A stretch of 23,888 bases of DNA from Dehalococcoidia bacterium CG2_30_46_9 (GTDB taxonomy: Bacteria; Chloroflexota; Dehalococcoidia; GIF9; AB-539-J10). The notes beneath the pieces are model-generated. The model was not told the DNA's origin. It did no database searches and saw only the letters and a list, made by a program, of their open reading frames with translations. The translations under genes were made by a program, and so were the position numbers. Below, in pieces: positions 4,792 through 12,981 of this stretch (position 1 is the stretch's first letter; each line of letters begins with the position of its first letter). The DNA lies in the NCBI GenBank assembly GCA_001873005.1, contig MNYE01000076.1, forward strand, positions 1 through 23,888, in the 5' to 3' direction.

Positions 4792-7236
4792 TCACCTCAC
4801 CACAATACTGACTACCCGCTTGGGAACATAGATGATATTCAGAATCTTCCTACCGTCAGTATATGCCTTAACCCGCTCCCGTGCCAACACCAGCTCTTTA
4901 ACTTCAGCCTCGCTTACTGACGCAGACACAACCACCTTATCGCGTAACTTGCCATTTATTTGTATCGGTAAAGTAATCTGCTCCTCCTTAACCAGCTCTT
5001 CATCAAAGTTTGGCCAGGATTCATTGTGAATGCTATAAGGATGTCCAGTTCTAATCCATAACTCTTCAGCGAGATGAGGAGCAGTCGGAGCTAGAAGAAG
5101 CAAAAAACAGCTAATAGCCTCCTGCCATAATGGTATTGATACATTTCTCGCTATGTCTACTTCAGACAGATAGTTGGTAAACTCCATAAGGCTAGCTAGC
5201 ATAGTGTTAAAGCGAAATCTCTCCAAATCTTCAGTTACTTTCTTAATCGTCTTATGGATGAAGTGGCGAAGTTCTTTCTCCGTCTCAGGCTCAACAGCCC
5301 GGCTAGCATATTGTTTTTCTACTAAGCCCCATGCCTTGTTTAGCCAACGGCTTATACCGACAATGCCATTATCGCTCCATTCCCCTCCCAATTCCCAAGG
5401 TCCAATAAACATAAGATAGCCACGAACAGCATCAGCTCCTAATTCAGCCACATATTCATCTGGAGCAACTACATTGCCTTTAGATTTACTCATCTTCGCA
5501 CCACGATAAATTATGGTGCCTTGATTGAAAAGATGGGTAAAGGGCTCACCAAAGTCAACTAAGCCCATATCTCTCAATGCTTTTATAAAAAAACGGGCAT
5601 AAAAGAGGTGCATGACCGCATGCTCAGCCCCACCAGTATACAAATCCACAGGTAACCAATATTTTACCTTTTCGGTATCAAAGGGAGCTTCGTCAGTTTT
5701 GGGGCTGGTATAACGCAAGAAATACCAGGAGGAGCACATAAAGGTATCCATGGTATCAGTCTCCCTTTGTGCTGGCCCAGAGCACTTGGGGCAGGTAGTA
5801 TTGACAAAAGATGGGCAGTACTTCAGTGGAGATTCTCCCGTGGGCTTAAATTCGGCATCAGGAGGAAGCAAAACGGGTAGATCTTTTTCTGGCACCGGGA
5901 CTATGCCGCATTTGTCACAATAAACCAGAGGTATTGGTGCACCCCAATACCTCTGCCGAGAAATAAGCCAATCACGAAGGCGATAGCTGACAGTCCGCCT
6001 ACCCCAGCCCTTCTCTTCAAGCAAATCACAGATTGCCTCATATCCTTGCTCACTCGATAACCCGGTAAATTGCCCAGAGTTTATCATTATGCCTAACTCA
6101 GCATATGCTTGAGTTAGCTCACCACCCGACCAATCTGGAGGCACAATGACAGGACGAATAGGAAGATGAAACTTTTGAGCAAAATCAAAATCTCGTTCAT
6201 CATGAGCCGGAACTCCCATTACAGCACCGGTGCCATAAGTGGGCAATACATAATCAGTGATCCAAACAGGTACCCTCTCCCTATTTAATCTGTTGATAAC
6301 ATAGCTGCCGAGGAAGACACCCGTTTTATCCCTGCCCAAGGCTGTCCTCATATACTCGGGTTGTCGCCGACACCAGGCAACATATTCTGCTACCTCAGCT
6401 TTCTGCTCTGGAGTGGTTAATTGCCCGACCAAGGGATGCTCAGGGGACAGCAGGAAAAAGGTGACACCAAAAATAGTATCAGGGCGAGTGGTGAACACCC
6501 TTATCTCTTTTTGTTCTAATCCTTCATGTTCCAGAGCGAAAAAAATCTCGGCACCATCGCTCTTACCAATCCAGTTCTTCTGCATTATCTTTATTCGTTC
6601 TGGCCAGTTTATGCCGCTAAAGTCAAGGAGTTCCTCGGCATATTTGGTAATTCGAAAGAACCATTGCTCTAAATCTTTTTTCGTTACTGTTGTACCACAG
6701 CGTTCACAAGATCCCTCACCCACTACCTGTTCATTAGCCAGCACAGTTTGACATTTAGGACACCAGTTAACTGGTGCTTTAGCTCGGTAAGCCAATCCAG
6801 CATGATAAAGCTTCAGAAAAAACCATTGCGTCCATTTATAGTACTCGGGTAGACAGGTAATCACCTCGCGGTTCCAGTCATAAATCGCCCCCATGCTTTT
6901 GAGCTGGTGACGCATCTTTTCTATATTGTTCATCGTCCACTCATAAGGATGAATCCCGCGACTGATGGCAGCGTTTTCTGCCGGTAGTCCAAAAGCATCA
7001 AAACCCATGGGGTGAAGCACATTATAACCCTGCATCCTCTTAAATCTGGCATAAACATCAGAAGGTGCCATAGCATACCAATGTCCGATATGAAGGTCTC
7101 CCGAGGTATAAGGAAACATAGTCAGGCAGTAAAATTCTGGACGATTATCCCCCTCTTTAACTTCATAAATACGGTCTATAGCCCATTTCTCCTGCCACCT
7201 CTTCTCAATTTCCTGAGGATTATATTTATGAGCCAT
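4792..7236 (-). CDS. leuS: Leucyl-tRNA synthetase
   Basis: This class I synthetase charges tRNA-Leu with leucine in the cytosol. The 814-residue protein (from ATG 7236) contains HIGH at about 49-52 and KMSKS at about 581-585. It has the CP1 editing domain with T-T-R-P-D-T-I-F-G and G-V-P-A-H-D-E-R-D, and zinc-ribbon-like C-x-x-C pairs (C-P-K-C, C-E-R-C). The order is normal for bacterial LeuRS: catalytic core, editing insertion, anticodon-binding helices, C-terminal domain. A TTG at 7266 in the same frame would add ten hydrophobic residues, but the family starts at M-A-H-K-Y-N-P, so ATG 7236 is preferred. Neither start has a good Shine-Dalgarno. A strong hairpin separates it from the upstream DUF5679 gene. 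Confidence 0.97.
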   Translation of the reverse strand: MAHKYNPQEIEKRWQEKWAIDRIYEVKEGDNRPEFYCLTMFPYTSGDLHIGHWYAMAPSDVYARFKRMQGYNVLHPMGFDAFGLPAENAAISRGIHPYEWTMNNIEKMRHQLKSMGAIYDWNREVITCLPEYYKWTQWFFLKLYHAGLAYRAKAPVNWCPKCQTVLANEQVVGEGSCERCGTTVTKKDLEQWFFRITKYAEELLDFSGINWPERIKIMQKNWIGKSDGAEIFFALEHEGLEQKEIRVFTTRPDTIFGVTFFLLSPEHPLVGQLTTPEQKAEVAEYVAWCRRQPEYMRTALGRDKTGVFLGSYVINRLNRERVPVWITDYVLPTYGTGAVMGVPAHDERDFDFAQKFHLPIRPVIVPPDWSGGELTQAYAELGIMINSGQFTGLSSEQGYEAICDLLEEKGWGRRTVSYRLRDWLISRQRYWGAPIPLVYCDKCGIVPVPEKDLPVLLPPDAEFKPTGESPLKYCPSFVNTTCPKCSGPAQRETDTMDTFMCSSWYFLRYTSPKTDEAPFDTEKVKYWLPVDLYTGGAEHAVMHLFYARFFIKALRDMGLVDFGEPFTHLFNQGTIIYRGAKMSKSKGNVVAPDEYVAELGADAVRGYLMFIGPWELGGEWSDNGIVGISRWLNKAWGLVEKQYASRAVEPETEKELRHFIHKTIKKVTEDLERFRFNTMLASLMEFTNYLSEVDIARNVSIPLWQEAISCFLLLLAPTAPHLAEELWIRTGHPYSIHNESWPNFDEELVKEEQITLPIQINGKLRDKVVVSASVSEAEVKELVLARERVKAYTDGRKILNIIYVPKRVVSIVVR

Positions 7237-7291
7237 GTAGCAAAAGTTTAGCTCAATCCAAAACAAATTAAAAGGTCACTTAAGAAAACAT

Positions 7292-7331
7292 CAGAGGCAT
7301 CTCCTACTTGATTGAGAAGGAGATGCCTCTG
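7292..7331 (-). terminator. Hairpin terminator after the DUF5679 gene
   Basis: A perfect 14-bp stem (7292-7305 with 7318-7331) with a 12-nt loop is followed, on the minus strand, by TGTTTTCTT. It lies 41 nt past the DUF5679 stop and 55 nt before the leuS start. A Rho-independent terminator for the small gene is the simplest reading. Because leuS lies downstream in the same direction, an attenuator role is possible but unsupported by any T-box-like motif that I can see. Confidence 0.7.
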
Positions 7332-7372
7332 TAAGAGACCAGTTTTCCTCGACCTTTAGGGGGAAGCCAGTT

Positions 7373-7516
7373 TTAAGCCTTCCCGATTCGGAATACCTTC
7401 GTGCCACAAACAGGGCAGGTGCCTTGTACCGCCGGTCTGCCGTTCTTGAGTGTCATTGGCCGTGGGTTTCTGATCTCCCTCTTCTGTCGGCACTTCATGC
7501 AGTAAGCCGTTGCCAT
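7373..7516 (-). CDS. DUF5679 small zinc-ribbon protein (47 aa)
   Basis: This 47-residue protein begins MATAYCMKCRQKREI and ends G-T-C-P-V-C-G-T-K-V-F-R-I-G-K-A. Two C-x-x-C pairs (residues 6-9 and 34-37) flank a central M-T-L-K-N-G-R-P-A segment, the DUF5679 pattern. A single zinc site is expected. The role is unknown, although nucleic-acid or ribosome contact is common for such ribbons. The frame extends upstream another 20 residues, but ATG 7516 has a near-perfect GGAAAGGAGGT ribosome site 5-8 nt before it and matches family length. A TTGACA at 7571-7576 (minus sense) offers a promoter, and a hairpin follows. Confidence 0.88.
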   Translation of the reverse strand: MATAYCMKCRQKREIRNPRPMTLKNGRPAVQGTCPVCGTKVFRIGKA

Positions 7517-7547
7517 TATTACCTCCTTTCCAGATCTATTTTCATTA

Positions 7548-7576
7548 TTGTTAATACACGAGTGATATTTTGTCAA
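7548..7576 (-). promoter_or_regulatory. Candidate promoter for the DUF5679 gene
   Basis: On the minus strand a perfect TTGACA (7576-7571) is followed after 17 bp by TAACAA (7553-7548), a weak -10 match. A TATTAA at shorter spacing is an alternative. The region is AT-rich and lies between two divergent genes. Confidence 0.4.
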
Positions 7577-7603
7577 TACCTTTAGCCTAATTTTTCAAGA
7601 TTT

Positions 7604-7629
7604 TTGTTGCGAATTCATTATGTTATAAT
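7604..7629 (+). promoter_or_regulatory. Extended -10 promoter for ppsA
   Basis: TGTTATAAT (7621-7629) is a perfect TATAAT preceded by TG at the extended -10 spacing. The -35 is poor: TTGTTG at 7604-7609 sits only 14 bp away. An extended -10 promoter needs little -35 contact. Transcription would begin near 7636 and give a leader of about 30 nt with a strong AAGGGGGTGA ribosome site. Confidence 0.6.
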
Positions 7630-7668
7630 GTGCATACTTAGCTTTGTTCCAAAAATAAGGGGGTGAAT

Positions 7669-9927
7669 TTGAAGAAAGGTAAGAAATTTGTCGCCTGGTT
7701 TGATGAACTTGGCAAAGAAGACATCCCTTTAGCCGGTGGCAAGGGAGCGAATTTAGCTGAAATGACACGCGCTGGTATACCTGTACCACCAGGATTTATC
7801 GTCACTTCAGATGCCTATTTTCATTTCCTCAACCGAGCTGGGCTGGAACAAGAAATGCGCCAGCTTCTTGAACCTCTAGATGTAGAAGATAGCCAAAAGC
7901 TTAAAGAGGTTAGCGATAAGGTCAAAAAGAAAATTTTTGCTTCCTCCATGCCCGAAGAAATAGCCAATGAAATTAAGGAAGCTTACGGGAAACTAGGTAG
8001 AGGGTTAGTAGCAGTTCGCTCTTCAGCTACTGCCGAAGATTTGCCAGAGGCTTCCTTTGCCGGACAGCAAAGGACATTCTTAAATATTCAAGGTGAAGAC
8101 GAATTATTAAAGGCAGTGCAGGGTTGTTGGGCTTCCTTGTTCGAGCCTCGGGCTATCTTCTATAGAGAGCAACAGGGATTTGACCACCTCAAGGTAGGAT
8201 TGGCTGCGCCAGTCCAGCAGATGGTGCAGTCAGAAACCTCGGGTGTTATGTTCACCGTGGAACCCTTAACTAATGATACAGGCTGCATCATTATCGAGGC
8301 AGTCTATGGACTGGGTGAGGCTATTGTCTCGGGCGAGGTAACCCCGGATTACTATGTGGTTGACAAAACAAACCTGACCATCATTGATAGACAAATAGCC
8401 AGGCAAGAGTGGCAAATAATCAAGAATCCCCAACCTCATGGCATAGAAGAAAGCAACATTAAGATTTCTGTACCCAACCCAAAACAATCTCAGCAAAAGT
8501 TAGTTGATAGCGATATTATCACCCTGGCCAAGTTGGGTAAATCTCTTGAAGCGCTATATCAATTTCCTCAAGACATCGAATGGGCAAAACAAGATGGCAA
8601 GATATTCATCGTACAAACTCGTCCCATAACCACTTTGGGTATAAAAGAGGAGAGGCTAACTGAAATCAAGGCTGAACCGTTACTTGTTGGTGAAGCTGCT
8701 AGCTTGGGTATAGCCTCTGGCGTCGTCAAAGTCATTTTTGGTGCTTCACAGATAAACCAGGTGAAAAGCGGTGATGTTTTGGTAGCTGAGATGACCTCGC
8801 CGGATTTTGTCCCGGCTATGAAGCGAGCTAGTGGCATTGTTACCGATCGAGGTGGCAGAACCTCTCACGCCGCTATTGTCAGCCGTGAGCTGGGCATTCC
8901 TTGTGTCGTGGGCACAAGGAATGCCACCAAAATCCTTAAGGATGGTCAGGTAATCACAGTAGATGGCTCTCGCGGCCGAATTTATCAGGGCAAGGTAGGG
9001 GGAGAGAAATTACTTGTGCGTAGCGCTGTTATGAGAAGGAAATTCCAGACTAAAACAAAGGTCTATGTCAACCTGGCTCACCCTGATTTGGCTGATAAAG
9101 TGGCGGCAAGAGATGTTGATGGAGTGGGCTTACTTCGAGCTGAATTCATCATGGCTCAAATCGGAGAGCACCCTCGCTTTATACTCCATGAAGGAAGGGA
9201 AAAGGAATTTATCAATAAGTTAGCTCAGGGCGTAACCGCATTCACCCGGGCCTTTTATCCCCGTCCTGTGGTTTATCGAACCAGCGATTTTAAGACGAAC
9301 GAATATAGAAATCTAAAAGGTGGAGAAGAGTTTGAGCCATCTGAGGAAAACCCCATGCTTGGCTATCGAGGTTGCTCCCGTTACATCAAGGAACTTGACG
9401 CTTTCAAGCTCGAAGTTGAGGCAATCAAGAAAGTCAGGGAAAGATATCATAACCTCTGGGTGATGATACCCTTCGTGCGATTGCCGAGCGAAATGGCGCA
9501 AATTAAGCAAATATTCGCAGCCAATGAATTATCCAGCTCTCCTGATTTCAAGTTGTGGATGATGGTTGAAGTGCCTTCCAATGTCATCCTCATTGAGGAA
9601 TTCCTAGACACAGGTATAGATGGGATCTCCATCGGCTCTAACGATTTGACGCAACTTATTCTCGGCATAGATAGGGATAGTCCCGTGCTGGCGGATATAT
9701 TCGATGAAAGAAATGAGGCAGTAATGCAAGCTATGGAAAGAGTCATCACCACATGCCGTGGAAAAGGCGTCACTTCTTCTATCTGTGGACAAGCTCCCTC
9801 TTTTTACCCTGAAGTTACCGAGAAACTGGTACAATGGGGGATTACGTCAGTCTCCGTTAGCCCTGATATGATAGACAAGACAAGGGAAATAATTGCCGCT
9901 GTGGAGACAAAACTGAAAATCAACTAA
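7669..9927 (+). CDS. ppsA: Phosphoenolpyruvate synthase (pyruvate, water dikinase)
   Basis: The enzyme converts pyruvate, ATP and water to PEP, AMP and phosphate, the entry to gluconeogenesis from acetyl-CoA-derived pyruvate. About 752 residues show three domains. The N-terminal ATP-grasp nucleotide domain has K-G-A-N-L-A-E-M and V-R-S-S-A-T-A-E-D. The swivelling phosphohistidine domain has G-G-R-T-S-H-A-A-I with His400. The C-terminal TIM-barrel PEP domain has G-S-N-D-L-T-Q and S-I-C-G-Q-A-P-S with Cys706. It is slightly shorter than E. coli PpsA. TTG 7669 is preferred because AAGGGGGTGA (7657-7666) then lies at proper spacing; GTG 7663 is inside that ribosome site. Pyruvate phosphate dikinase is less likely because the central dikinase insertion is absent. 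Confidence 0.93.
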   Translation: MKKGKKFVAWFDELGKEDIPLAGGKGANLAEMTRAGIPVPPGFIVTSDAYFHFLNRAGLEQEMRQLLEPLDVEDSQKLKEVSDKVKKKIFASSMPEEIANEIKEAYGKLGRGLVAVRSSATAEDLPEASFAGQQRTFLNIQGEDELLKAVQGCWASLFEPRAIFYREQQGFDHLKVGLAAPVQQMVQSETSGVMFTVEPLTNDTGCIIIEAVYGLGEAIVSGEVTPDYYVVDKTNLTIIDRQIARQEWQIIKNPQPHGIEESNIKISVPNPKQSQQKLVDSDIITLAKLGKSLEALYQFPQDIEWAKQDGKIFIVQTRPITTLGIKEERLTEIKAEPLLVGEAASLGIASGVVKVIFGASQINQVKSGDVLVAEMTSPDFVPAMKRASGIVTDRGGRTSHAAIVSRELGIPCVVGTRNATKILKDGQVITVDGSRGRIYQGKVGGEKLLVRSAVMRRKFQTKTKVYVNLAHPDLADKVAARDVDGVGLLRAEFIMAQIGEHPRFILHEGREKEFINKLAQGVTAFTRAFYPRPVVYRTSDFKTNEYRNLKGGEEFEPSEENPMLGYRGCSRYIKELDAFKLEVEAIKKVRERYHNLWVMIPFVRLPSEMAQIKQIFAANELSSSPDFKLWMMVEVPSNVILIEEFLDTGIDGISIGSNDLTQLILGIDRDSPVLADIFDERNEAVMQAMERVITTCRGKGVTSSICGQAPSFYPEVTEKLVQWGITSVSVSPDMIDKTREIIAAVETKLKIN

Positions 9928-10015
9928 AATCAAAAATCAAAGTGACAAATTAAAAAACAAAAAATTTTGCATGTTGCTCTGTATTTTTGCCTTTTGCATT
10001 TTAAGTTTTGATTTT
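9926..10015. repeat. AT-rich imperfect inverted repeat between ppsA and dgt
   Basis: AAAATCAAAA (9926-9935) and TTTTGATTTT (10006-10015) are perfectly complementary. The inner sequence continues to pair imperfectly towards the AAAATTTT centre near 9961-9968. The element starts within the ppsA stop codon and ends just before the likely dgt start. It puts a spurious hydrophobic N-terminal extension in the dgt frame. Confidence 0.7.
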
Positions 10016-10018
10016 CGA

Positions 10019-11095
10019 ATGATAACTTGCCGATTCAACATACGTGAGCGAATTGAAGAAAGGGAAGAAAGCCTTTCGCCTTATGCCACTAAGAGCAGAT
10101 ATAGTCGTGGGCGTATGAAAAAGGAGGAGCTATGTCCTATAAGAACTTGCTTCCAGCGCGACCGGGACCGCATTATTCATTCCAAAGCTTTTCGCCGCCT
10201 GAAACATAAGACACAGGTTTTTATCGCTCCCTTAGGAGACCATTATGTCACTAGGCTTACCCATACGTTAGAAGTAGCTCAAATCGCCAGGACAATAGCC
10301 CGAGCACTTAATCTTAATGAAGACCTAACCGAGGCTATTGCTTTAGGACATGACTTAGGGCATACTCCTTTCGGTCATATAGGCGAAGAGGTATTAAACG
10401 AATTATACCCAGAAGGCTTCCGACACAACGAACAAAGCTTACGAGTAGTCGATTCACTGGAAAGGGAAGGGCAAGGACTGAATCTTACCTGGGAAGTGCG
10501 AGACGGTATTCTCAATCATTCCAAGGGACAAATTAACATACTTGGAGAAGGATGGGGAGACGTTGGCACTTTGGAAGGACAAGTATGTAAGATAGCCGAC
10601 ACTGTGGCTTACATTAACCATGATGTCGAAGATGCCACAAGAGCTAACATTATTTCGCAGAATGACTTGCCCGAGTTAGTGAGAAAAACTTTAGGGCATA
10701 CACATTCGCAGCGAATTAATTCTCTGGTTTGTGACATTATAGGTTGTTCTTGGTCGGTTAGCGGGCTTGCCAATGCAACGGAGCCCCCTGGGCTTAACCC
10801 CTCAGCGACGAAGCCCGCTATAACCATGAGCCCTGAAGTTCTTAGAGCTGCCGATATCCTGCGCCAGTTTTTGTTTGATAAGGTGTATAACCCGAGCTTA
10901 GCCGGAGAGGAAGCAGAGAGAGCAAGAAGAGTGGTGCGCCTCTTATATTCTTATTTTTTAAGACATGAAGAGGAATTGCCCCCAGAATTTGCCCTGAGTT
11001 TGGCTCAGGGCAGCAAAAAACGCAAAATCATCGATTACATTGCCGGAATGACTGACCAGTATGCATTGCGTCTAGCAGAACAAATATCCCTATGA
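10019..11095 (+). CDS. dgt: Deoxyguanosinetriphosphate triphosphohydrolase-like HD protein
   Basis: An HD-domain dNTPase releases tripolyphosphate from dGTP or related dNTPs and helps set nucleotide pools. The 358 residues carry R-L-T-H-T-L-E with His82, the metal-binding G-H-D-L-G-H-T-P-F-G-H with His111/Asp112, and a later I-A-D-T-V-A-Y-I-N-H-D. Two palindromes are embedded in frame: 10759-10820 adds about 20 residues (247-268), and 10991-11011 encodes A-L-S-L-A-Q-G (325-331). ATG 10019 is chosen because the ATG at 9971 lies in an AT-rich repeat and would add a hydrophobic tail unknown in the family. No Shine-Dalgarno is visible, so the start is uncertain. The gene overlaps dnaG by ATGA (11092-11095). 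Confidence 0.92.
   Translation: MITCRFNIRERIEEREESLSPYATKSRYSRGRMKKEELCPIRTCFQRDRDRIIHSKAFRRLKHKTQVFIAPLGDHYVTRLTHTLEVAQIARTIARALNLNEDLTEAIALGHDLGHTPFGHIGEEVLNELYPEGFRHNEQSLRVVDSLEREGQGLNLTWEVRDGILNHSKGQINILGEGWGDVGTLEGQVCKIADTVAYINHDVEDATRANIISQNDLPELVRKTLGHTHSQRINSLVCDIIGCSWSVSGLANATEPPGLNPSATKPAITMSPEVLRAADILRQFLFDKVYNPSLAGEEAERARRVVRLLYSYFLRHEEELPPEFALSLAQGSKKRKIIDYIAGMTDQYALRLAEQISL
10759..10820. repeat. 62-bp inverted-repeat insertion inside dgt
   Basis: TAGCGGGCTT (10759-10768) and AAGCCCGCTA (10811-10820) are a perfect 10-bp inverted pair around a 42-bp interior. The encoded stretch (residues about 247-268, ending with A-T-K-P-A-I) is rich in Gly, Pro, Ala and Asn. It separates S-E-R-I/S-Q-R-I-N-S-L-V-C-D-I-I from M-S-P-E-V-L-R-A-A-D-I-L, segments normally close together in this family. 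It looks like an in-frame MITE-like insertion. Confidence 0.65.
10991..11011. repeat. Palindrome inside dgt (GCCCTGAG/CTCAGGGC)
   Basis: An 8-bp perfect stem with a TTTGG loop encodes A-L-S-L-A-Q-G in dgt. It has the same architecture as the CCCTGAACTTGTTTCAGGG repeats, with G-for-A and C-for-T changes that keep the pairing, so it may be a diverged member. Confidence 0.55.
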
Positions 11096-12981
11096 GTGTA
11101 ATATCTGAAATAAAACAAAGAATAGATATTGTAGAGCTCGTCTCGGAATATATTCCTTTGCAAAAGGCGGGGCGCAATTTTAAAGGTCTGTGCCCCTTTC
11201 ATAGTGAGAAGCACCCCTCGTTTTTTGTCTTTCCTGAGCAACAGACCTGGCATTGCTTTGGTGCCTGTGGCAGTGGTGGTGATGTCTTTTCTTTCCTGAT
11301 GAAGAAACTTGGCCTTGATTTTAGCCAAGTCCTTCGCCTCTTAGCCCAAAAAGCTGACGTAACTTTAGGCCCACCGGGAACATTAGAAAAGAGGAAAGAG
11401 GAAGAAGATGATGGGAGAATTGAAAAGGAGAAGTTATTCCGCATTAATGAAGCGGCAGCGGAATTCTATCATCACTTATTATTAAATGCGGAAGAGGGGA
11501 AAATAGCCAAGGGCTATCTGGCCAAGAGAAAACTCACATCTGAAACTATAAAAGAATTCCGTCTGGGCTTAAGTCCCGATAGCTGGGAGGCGGCTAAGAA
11601 ATACTTAATAAACAAAGGATACGAGGAAAGAGATTTGATCAGCGGTGGCTTGATAATAGAGAAGGAAGGAGGGGGCAGTTATGACCGCTTTCGTAATCGG
11701 CTTATGTTTCCCATTTGTGATATTCAGGGACATGTTACTGGCTTTGGCGCCAGGGCCCTGGATGATTCCCTGCCTAAATACCTTAACTCACCCCAAACAA
11801 TAGTCTTCGATAAAGGTGGTACCCTCTATGGTATTGATAAGGCTATAGTGGCCGCCAGGAAGAAAAATTCCCTAATAATTGTGGAAGGCTATATGGATGT
11901 TCTCCTGCTTCATCAATTTGGTTGGCAAAATGTAGTTGCTTCAATGGGAACTTCTTTAACGGAAAAACAGGTGGACATTATTAAAAAACTGACTAGAAAC
12001 ATATTACTCGCTCTTGATGCTGACGCTGCGGGGGAAGAGGCTATTTTACGAGGCATGGAGGTAATAAACCGCTCTGGGGATAAGAAAGTAATACCGGTGC
12101 CCCTTTGCTCAGGGCTGGTAAGATACGAAGGCATACTTGACGCGGAAATAAAAGTTATCACTTTGCCGCTAAACAAAGATCCTGATGAGGTGGTAAGTGA
12201 AAACCCCAATCTATGGCAAAATCTGGTGGGGCAAGCCCTCCCTATATTGGATTTTGCCTTTCACACTGTGGTAAGCAAGGTGGATACTGATAAAGCCAAG
12301 GATAAATCTTTAGCGATACAAAAACTATTGCCCTTAATCGAGGAAATAAAAGACCCACTAAGGCAAGCTCAATATGTGCAAAAATTGGCACACGAATTAA
12401 AACTCAGTGAACCCATTCTATTAGCTTATATAAGAAAAGCCAAATCCAGCGGAATGAAACAAAAAACCACTGAGCTAGCAGAAAAATCGCGCTTCTCTCG
12501 CCACCTTGCCTCCAGTGTTGTTGAGGAGTACTGCTTAGCTCTGCTATTTCAATACCCGGAGCTTCATGAGCTAACCCGGGAACTTCTGCCAGAACATTTT
12601 CAACATACGGAGAACCGTGAGCTTTTTATCCAATGGCAAAATTGCCAGGATATTTCCCACCTCCAAGGCGAACTTGACACTACATTATCAGAACATTTAT
12701 ACTATTTGTTGAATAAGCGTTTCCCACCACCTCTACAACAAAGTGCTAAAAAGCGAGAATTTGATTTTCAGGCTTGTGTCCTTCGCTTGCAAGAAGAGCT
12801 ATCACGGACACTGCAGACGGCAAAAAAACTTACTCTTGAACTCACCAGAGAGAAAGAAGGTTCAAATGCTGAACTGACGAATCCTGAATCAAGTTCAGGA
12901 CAACAGCTCAAAGAAACTTTTTATAGGGAGGCAAAGGAAATAAAACAATGGACCCAATCGAGAGAGAAGACGAGGAACTAG
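11092..12981 (+). CDS. dnaG: DNA primase
   Basis: DnaG makes RNA primers for replication. The 629 residues show the N-terminal zinc-binding CHC2 domain (Cys34, His37, Cys55, Cys59), the catalytic core, and the TOPRIM domain with I-V-E-G-Y-M-D (Glu265) and L-A-L-D-A-D-A-A-G (Asp309/Asp311). A helical C-terminal helicase-interaction region follows. The last zinc pair is spaced C-x3-C (C-F-G-A-C) rather than the usual C-x2-C, as I recall for other Chloroflexota primases. A palindromic repeat (12882-12900) contributes residues about 597-603 near the C terminus. It starts by ATGA overlap with dgt and its last 34 nt overlap rpoD, so the three genes should be translated as a coupled operon. Confidence 0.97.
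   Translation: MSVISEIKQRIDIVELVSEYIPLQKAGRNFKGLCPFHSEKHPSFFVFPEQQTWHCFGACGSGGDVFSFLMKKLGLDFSQVLRLLAQKADVTLGPPGTLEKRKEEEDDGRIEKEKLFRINEAAAEFYHHLLLNAEEGKIAKGYLAKRKLTSETIKEFRLGLSPDSWEAAKKYLINKGYEERDLISGGLIIEKEGGGSYDRFRNRLMFPICDIQGHVTGFGARALDDSLPKYLNSPQTIVFDKGGTLYGIDKAIVAARKKNSLIIVEGYMDVLLLHQFGWQNVVASMGTSLTEKQVDIIKKLTRNILLALDADAAGEEAILRGMEVINRSGDKKVIPVPLCSGLVRYEGILDAEIKVITLPLNKDPDEVVSENPNLWQNLVGQALPILDFAFHTVVSKVDTDKAKDKSLAIQKLLPLIEEIKDPLRQAQYVQKLAHELKLSEPILLAYIRKAKSSGMKQKTTELAEKSRFSRHLASSVVEEYCLALLFQYPELHELTRELLPEHFQHTENRELFIQWQNCQDISHLQGELDTTLSEHLYYLLNKRFPPPLQQSAKKREFDFQACVLRLQEELSRTLQTAKKLTLELTREKEGSNAELTNPESSSGQQLKETFYREAKEIKQWTQSREKTRN
12882..12900. repeat. Palindrome inside dnaG (TCCTGAA/TTCAGGA)
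   Basis: A 7-bp stem with a TCAAG loop, a variant of the CCCTGAACTTGTTTCAGGG repeat in opposite orientation, encodes N-P-E-S-S-S-G near the DnaG C terminus. The frame is kept. Position and stem conservation mirror the ffh and hicA copies. Confidence 0.7.

Noticed and set aside
7237..7266. Upstream TTG extension of leuS
   Set aside because: It adds ten residues not found in LeuRS proteins and has no ribosome site; ATG 7236 gives the family N terminus.
7237..7331. T-box or other tRNA-sensing leader before leuS
   Set aside because: There is a strong hairpin but no T-box sequence, specifier loop or competing antiterminator, and the leader is too short.
7517..7576. N-terminal extension of the DUF5679 gene
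   Set aside because: It would read through the promoter and the strong ribosome site at about 7521-7530; the 47-residue form matches family length.
9971..10018. Hydrophobic N-terminal extension of Dgt as a signal or membrane anchor
   Set aside because: It is encoded by an AT-rich inverted repeat and lacks a ribosome site; cytosolic dNTPases of this family have no such segment.
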